Below, in pieces: positions 5,082 through 7,948 of a DNA stretch of 7,948 nucleotides. A program made the position numbers and the translations under genes. Numbering within the stretch: the first letter of the stretch is position 1; every line of letters begins with the position of its first letter. The notes under the pieces were generated by a model, which saw only the letters and a program-made list of their open reading frames with translations, made no database searches and had not been told where the DNA came from. The stretch is from an uncultured Blautia sp. (GTDB lineage: Bacteria; Bacillota; Clostridia; Lachnospirales; Lachnospiraceae): the NCBI GenBank assembly GCA_934426285.1, contig CAKRYE010000077.1, forward strand, positions 1 to 7,948, read 5' to 3'.

Positions 5082-5945
5082 TTAATAATCCGTTTTCTGG
5101 TAAAATCTTCCGTTTATGTAATCGGTTTTGATAATATTTACAAAAGCCTTCGGATCGATCTCATGTACCTTCTTTACCAGATATTTTGCTTCTTCTGTAG
5201 AGACTACAGAATAGATCATGCTGGTCTTTTCATCTGTATAGCATCCGGTACCTTCAAAACGTGTTGCCGTATGGTTGGTAAGCTTGAAAATCTCCTCATA
5301 AATCTGATACGGCTCCTTCGTGATGATGAACAGCGTGTGCTTTTTATATCTCTGATGCAGCATCTGGATTACCTGAGTAGAGGTAAACTGGAAAATAATA
5401 GAGTAAAGTGCTCTGTCCCATCCAAAAAGTAAACCTGCCACAGTCAGGATCACTGCATTTCCACACAGAATATAATTCCAGATATCTCTACCATTTTTCT
5501 CAGAGAAATAAATTGCAATAAAGTCCGTTCCGCCTGTACTTGTATTACCGATCAGACAGAGACTGATGCAGAAGCCATTGATCAGACCACCAAAGATACT
5601 GATCAACAATGTGTCATAAGTGATCGGCTGACTGGGAATGATATCCGTAAGCAGACCGGAAAGCACAATCACACAGACAGAACTGATGGTAAATTTCTTT
5701 CCGATAAATTTCAGACCAATAAATACAGGAATAGAGTTCAGCAGTACATTAATCAGCGTATACGGAACTGCAATCCCCATAAATGTCTGAAAAATGTTCT
5801 GGAGCAACAGAGTAAGTCCTGTAAATCCTCCCGGAAAAAGACCGCCTGCACGAACAAATGTCTTAATATTCAATGCCATGATCGTTGCAGCCAGAACCGC
5901 ACAGCCGTAACGCTTGGCTTCATGTTTTAAATTAAGTTCCTTCAT
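5082..5945 (-). CDS. YitT family membrane protein (DUF161 + DUF2179)
   Basis: 287 residues from the ATG at 5945, chosen because GGAGG (5960-5956) lies ten bases upstream; the ATG at 5963 has no ribosome binding site. Residues 1-180 form the membrane domain, with about five or six hydrophobic segments (near 12-30, 38-56, 60-82, 88-103, 112-133, 157-175) and the conserved AGGLFPGGFTGLTLL (33-47) and GNTSTGGTDFIA (133-144) motifs. Residues about 203-278 form the cytosolic C-terminal DUF2179 domain (TRFEGTGCYT at 228-237, DPKAFVNI at 264-271). Length and layout are normal for the family. The transport substrate and role of most YitT proteins are not established, so no gene name is given. No convincing promoter was found in the 127 bases between it and the methyltransferase gene, so co-transcription with that gene is likely. 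Confidence 0.9.
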   Translation of the reverse strand: MKELNLKHEAKRYGCAVLAATIMALNIKTFVRAGGLFPGGFTGLTLLLQNIFQTFMGIAVPYTLINVLLNSIPVFIGLKFIGKKFTISSVCVIVLSGLLTDIIPSQPITYDTLLISIFGGLINGFCISLCLIGNTSTGGTDFIAIYFSEKNGRDIWNYILCGNAVILTVAGLLFGWDRALYSIIFQFTSTQVIQMLHQRYKKHTLFIITKEPYQIYEEIFKLTNHTATRFEGTGCYTDEKTSMIYSVVSTEEAKYLVKKVHEIDPKAFVNIIKTDYINGRFYQKTDY

Positions 5946-6072
5946 AATTAGGTTTCCTCCCATCTACTGCTTAGAGCGTGTTTGAAAAATCATTTTCGCA
6001 ACCTCTGCAGGAAACTTGCCTGATTCGGCTAAAAAGCAGATTTCCGTCAATAACAAACAAAAGGAAACAAAC

Positions 6073-6930
6073 TTACGCCTCCCATCTTCCAGAAGCACCA
6101 CAAGGCAGAACCAGCCCGTTAGAACTTACCGGAAGCCCGATCTCCTGAGAATCCACATGGCCGCCAAACTTCTTAAGCTCAGTAGAAAGCATATAAGTAA
6201 GAACTGCCGGTGCCAGACCTGTTGTATAGGAATTGATCAGGAAAAATAACGGCTCATCACTGAGAATCTTTGTACACAGCTTGATCAGATCATGGATACA
6301 ATCCTCAATCTTCCAGATTTCCCCCTTCGGTCCACGTCCATAAGAAGGCGGATCCATAATGATCGCATCATAATGGTTCCCTCTGCGGATCTCACGCTCA
6401 ACAAACTTCACACAGTCATCTACCAGCCATCGGATCGGCGCATCTCCCAGTCCGGAAGCAACCGCATTCTCCTTTGCCCAGGTAACCATACCCTTAGAAG
6501 CATCCACATGAGTAACAGAAGCCCCCGCTGCTGCTGCCGCCAGAGTCGCACCACCTGTATATGCAAAAAGATTCAGCACCTTCACCGGACGTCCCGCATT
6601 GCGGATCTTATTGCCAAACCAGTCCCAATTCACCGCCTGCTCCGGAAAAAGCCCGGTATGCTTAAAACTAAAAGGTTTCAAATTAAAGGTAAGTCCCTTA
6701 TAATGAATATCCCACTGCTCAGGCAGATCAAAAAACTCCCATTCACCGCCACCCTTCTTACTTCTGTGATAATGCCCGTTCATATGCTTCCAGCCCTTAT
6801 TCACCTTCGGCGTATCCCATATAACCTGCGGATCCGGCCTCACCAGAAGATAATCCCCCCAACGCTCCAGCTTCTCCCCACAGGAAGTATCAATCACCTC
6901 ATAATCTTTCCATCCATCTGCAATCCACAT
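6073..6930 (-). CDS. Class I SAM-dependent methyltransferase (RlmI/RlmK-like)
   Basis: 285 residues from the ATG at 6930, which has AGGAGG (6946-6941) ten bases upstream. The frame extends in to 7062, but those 44 extra codons overlap a promoter and do not resemble the family. The N-terminal 90 residues (RWGDYLLVRPDPQVIW at 23-38, then KGGGEWEFFD at 59-68) form a small fold. Then come HTGLFPEQAVNWDW (91-104), SAM-binding motif I VLNLFAYTGGATLAAA (118-133), acidic Asp143 in THVDAS, VDD at 170-172, and the base-positioning motif DPPSYGRGPKGE (193-204). These match the Methyltrans_SAM group that includes the 23S rRNA enzymes RlmI and the RlmK half of RlmKL. It lacks the PUA domain of RlmI, and INSYTTG (232-238) replaces the cysteine-bearing segment used for m5C formation. 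An RNA guanine methyltransferase is therefore more likely than an m5C enzyme; the exact target is unknown. Confidence 0.9.
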   Translation of the reverse strand: MWIADGWKDYEVIDTSCGEKLERWGDYLLVRPDPQVIWDTPKVNKGWKHMNGHYHRSKKGGGEWEFFDLPEQWDIHYKGLTFNLKPFSFKHTGLFPEQAVNWDWFGNKIRNAGRPVKVLNLFAYTGGATLAAAAAGASVTHVDASKGMVTWAKENAVASGLGDAPIRWLVDDCVKFVEREIRRGNHYDAIIMDPPSYGRGPKGEIWKIEDCIHDLIKLCTKILSDEPLFFLINSYTTGLAPAVLTYMLSTELKKFGGHVDSQEIGLPVSSNGLVLPCGASGRWEA

Positions 6931-6970
6931 TGTATATAATCCTCCTAAAATAAACGCATAATAAGTTACG

Positions 6971-6999
6971 ATTGTACTACATATCCAACCATTAGTAAA
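6971..6999 (-). promoter_or_regulatory. Proximal promoter candidate of the methyltransferase gene
   Basis: Minus-strand TTTACT (6999-6994) and TACAAT (6976-6971) are spaced by 17 bases. Transcription would start near 6964, giving a 33-base leader that contains only the AGGAGG site. This position also rules against translation from the upstream ATG at 7062 for this transcript. Confidence 0.5.
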
Positions 7000-7073
7000 G
7001 CCATATTTCTCACATAACTTCCATGATATCAAGATCAAAATATCTTTTATAGCTAACATCATTTACTGTTTAA

Positions 7074-7102
7074 AGTATAAAATAAAACTCCCCCCATGGC
7101 AA
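7074..7102 (-). promoter_or_regulatory. Distal promoter candidate of the methyltransferase gene
   Basis: Minus-strand TTGCCA (7102-7097) and TATACT (7079-7074), each five of six to consensus, are spaced by 17 bases and include a run of six G residues in the spacer. The predicted start is near 7067, leaving a leader of about 137 bases with no clear hairpin or riboswitch. It is the better match of the two promoters. Confidence 0.6.
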
Positions 7103-7148
7103 GTAAACCATCATAATTCACCGTTATAAACAAATAAAGTATTTTTAC

Positions 7149-7188
7149 AAAAAACAAGCCAAGACTCCCAAAAGTCTCAGCTTGTTTT
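7149..7188 (-). terminator. Strong rho-independent terminator of the sugar permease operon
   Basis: AAAACAAGC (7151-7159) pairs with GCTTGTTTT (7180-7188), and AGACT (7162-7166) with AGTCT (7173-7177). The two are joined by two G-U wobble pairs on the minus-strand RNA, giving a stem of 16 pairs with a six-base loop. On the minus strand it begins ten bases after the permease stop and ends in a run of T. It marks the end of the transporter operon. Confidence 0.9.
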
Positions 7189-7198
7189 ACATAATCAC

Positions 7199-7948
7199 TT
7201 ATTTCGCTTTTTTCTTCATAGAAGCAATCACTGACTGAATTACAATAAAGAAACACAGCAACAGTGAAAGAATAATTCTTACCCACCAGCTTGATAATGT
7301 ACCCTGTGTAGTGATCAAACTGGAAATCGTACCTTTAATCAATACACCAAACAAAGTACCGATCGGTGTACCAACACCACCAGAAAGAAGCGTACCACCG
7401 ATAACCGCTGAAGATATCGCATCCATCTCAAGGCCCTTCGCCTGCTCAACGAAACCTGCGCAGCTGTTTAAGCAGAACAAAAATCCGCCAAGACCTGCAA
7501 GGAAACCATCCAGCACATAGGCCTGGAACATTGTTCTCTTAACATTCAGACCCATCATTAATGCACTCTGGCGGTTGCCGCCGATGGCATACAGCTTACG
7601 TCCGAATTTACGGTATTTCAGAAGGACTGCAATGATAATAACAATGAGCACTGCGATCACTACTGTAGGAGGAATATAAGCCGGAATGAATTTTCCTTTT
7701 TTATTGGTAGAACCAAAAGGCATATAGAAACGGAAGTTTGCCCATTTCAGGAATAACTCATTCTTAATGGAAATCATATCTGTGCTGATAATAGCTGTCA
7801 TACCACGTCCAAAGAACATACCAGCCAGGGTTACGATAAATGGCTGGATATCAAGGTAAGCTACCAGAAAGCCCTGAACAATACCAAAAGCAACACCAAT
7901 GAGCAGTGCAACTAAAACTGCCACATATGTATTTACACCCTTATTCTC
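7199..7948 (-). CDS. Sugar ABC transporter permease, YjfF/RbsC type (5' end outside window)
   Basis: The frame is open from the right edge (beginning ENKGVNTYVAV) to TAA at 7201-7199, giving 249 residues; the usual family length is about 310-340, so roughly 60-90 N-terminal residues are outside. It is a polytopic membrane subunit that forms the translocation path of a CUT2-type monosaccharide importer, working with a periplasmic-type binding protein and a double-ATPase subunit. Diagnostic stretches are LDIQPFIVTLAGMFFGRG, KLYAIGGNRQSALMMGL, DAISSAVIGGTLLSGGVGT, and GTLSSWWVRI near the end. These resemble E. coli YjfF, the galactofuranose permease, more than RbsC. The match suggests but does not prove the substrate, so no symbol is assigned. 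It is the last gene of its operon, with a terminator following at once. Confidence 0.92.
   Translation of the reverse strand, partial: ENKGVNTYVAVLVALLIGVAFGIVQGFLVAYLDIQPFIVTLAGMFFGRGMTAIISTDMISIKNELFLKWANFRFYMPFGSTNKKGKFIPAYIPPTVVIAVLIVIIIAVLLKYRKFGRKLYAIGGNRQSALMMGLNVKRTMFQAYVLDGFLAGLGGFLFCLNSCAGFVEQAKGLEMDAISSAVIGGTLLSGGVGTPIGTLFGVLIKGTISSLITTQGTLSSWWVRIILSLLLCFFIVIQSVIASMKKKAK

Noticed and set aside
6292..6939. Plus-strand open frame of 215 codons
   Set aside because: Lies wholly antisense to the methyltransferase; the product is a proline/isoleucine/arginine-rich shadow without family features.
7059..7286. Minus-strand open frame of 75 codons
   Set aside because: Overlaps the permease C-terminus in another frame and reads across its strong terminator; no ribosome binding site.

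Overview
This window looks like a piece of a low-to-medium GC Firmicutes chromosome, most likely a gut Lachnospiraceae-type clostridium. The reasons are strong AGGAGG-type ribosome binding sites, AT-rich promoters, U-tract terminators, a membrane GGDEF protein with the LDGK/SR..NY N-terminal style seen in that group, a YitT-family membrane protein, and a secreted protein with tyrosine/glycine-rich wall-binding repeats. This placement is inference from gene families, not from a marker gene. No rRNA, tRNA or CRISPR array was seen.

Almost everything is on the minus strand, so transcription runs from high to low coordinates. From the right edge: (a) 7948-7199 is the C-terminal part of a YjfF/RbsC-type sugar ABC permease, closed by a strong terminator at 7149-7188. 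(b) 6930-6073 is a stand-alone SAM-dependent methyltransferase of the RlmI/RlmK-like group, with two possible tandem promoters. (c) 5945-5082 is a YitT family membrane protein. (d) 4964-4779 is a 61-residue protein with eight cysteines, with its own promoter, ribosome binding site and terminator. (e) 4694-4550 is a 145-bp MITE-like element with perfect 13-bp terminal inverted repeats and an 8-bp target duplication, inserted at the tail of the terminator of (d). (f) 4397-2114 is a two-gene unit, a DUF2971 protein followed 25 bases later by a secreted wall-repeat/phosphodiester glycosidase (NAGPA) protein. It is driven by an extended -10 promoter with a perfect TTTACA-N4-TGTAAA palindrome just upstream. 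(g) 1960 (or about 1984) to 833 is a polytopic diguanylate cyclase closed by a hairpin terminator. (h) 703-95 is the headless remnant of an ATP-grasp enzyme. (i) 1-90 on the plus strand is probably the 3' end of a gene coming in from outside the window.

The genes do not form one obvious pathway. Three concern the cell envelope or signalling: sugar uptake, an extracellular glycosidase and c-di-GMP synthesis. The less ordinary items are the MITE, the eight-cysteine small protein, the palindromic operator candidate on the DUF2971-NAGPA unit, the apparent ATA (or mutated) start of the diguanylate cyclase, and the ATP-grasp remnant that is missing both its N-terminus and an internal segment. I found no clear multi-gene defence or otherwise unprecedented system.
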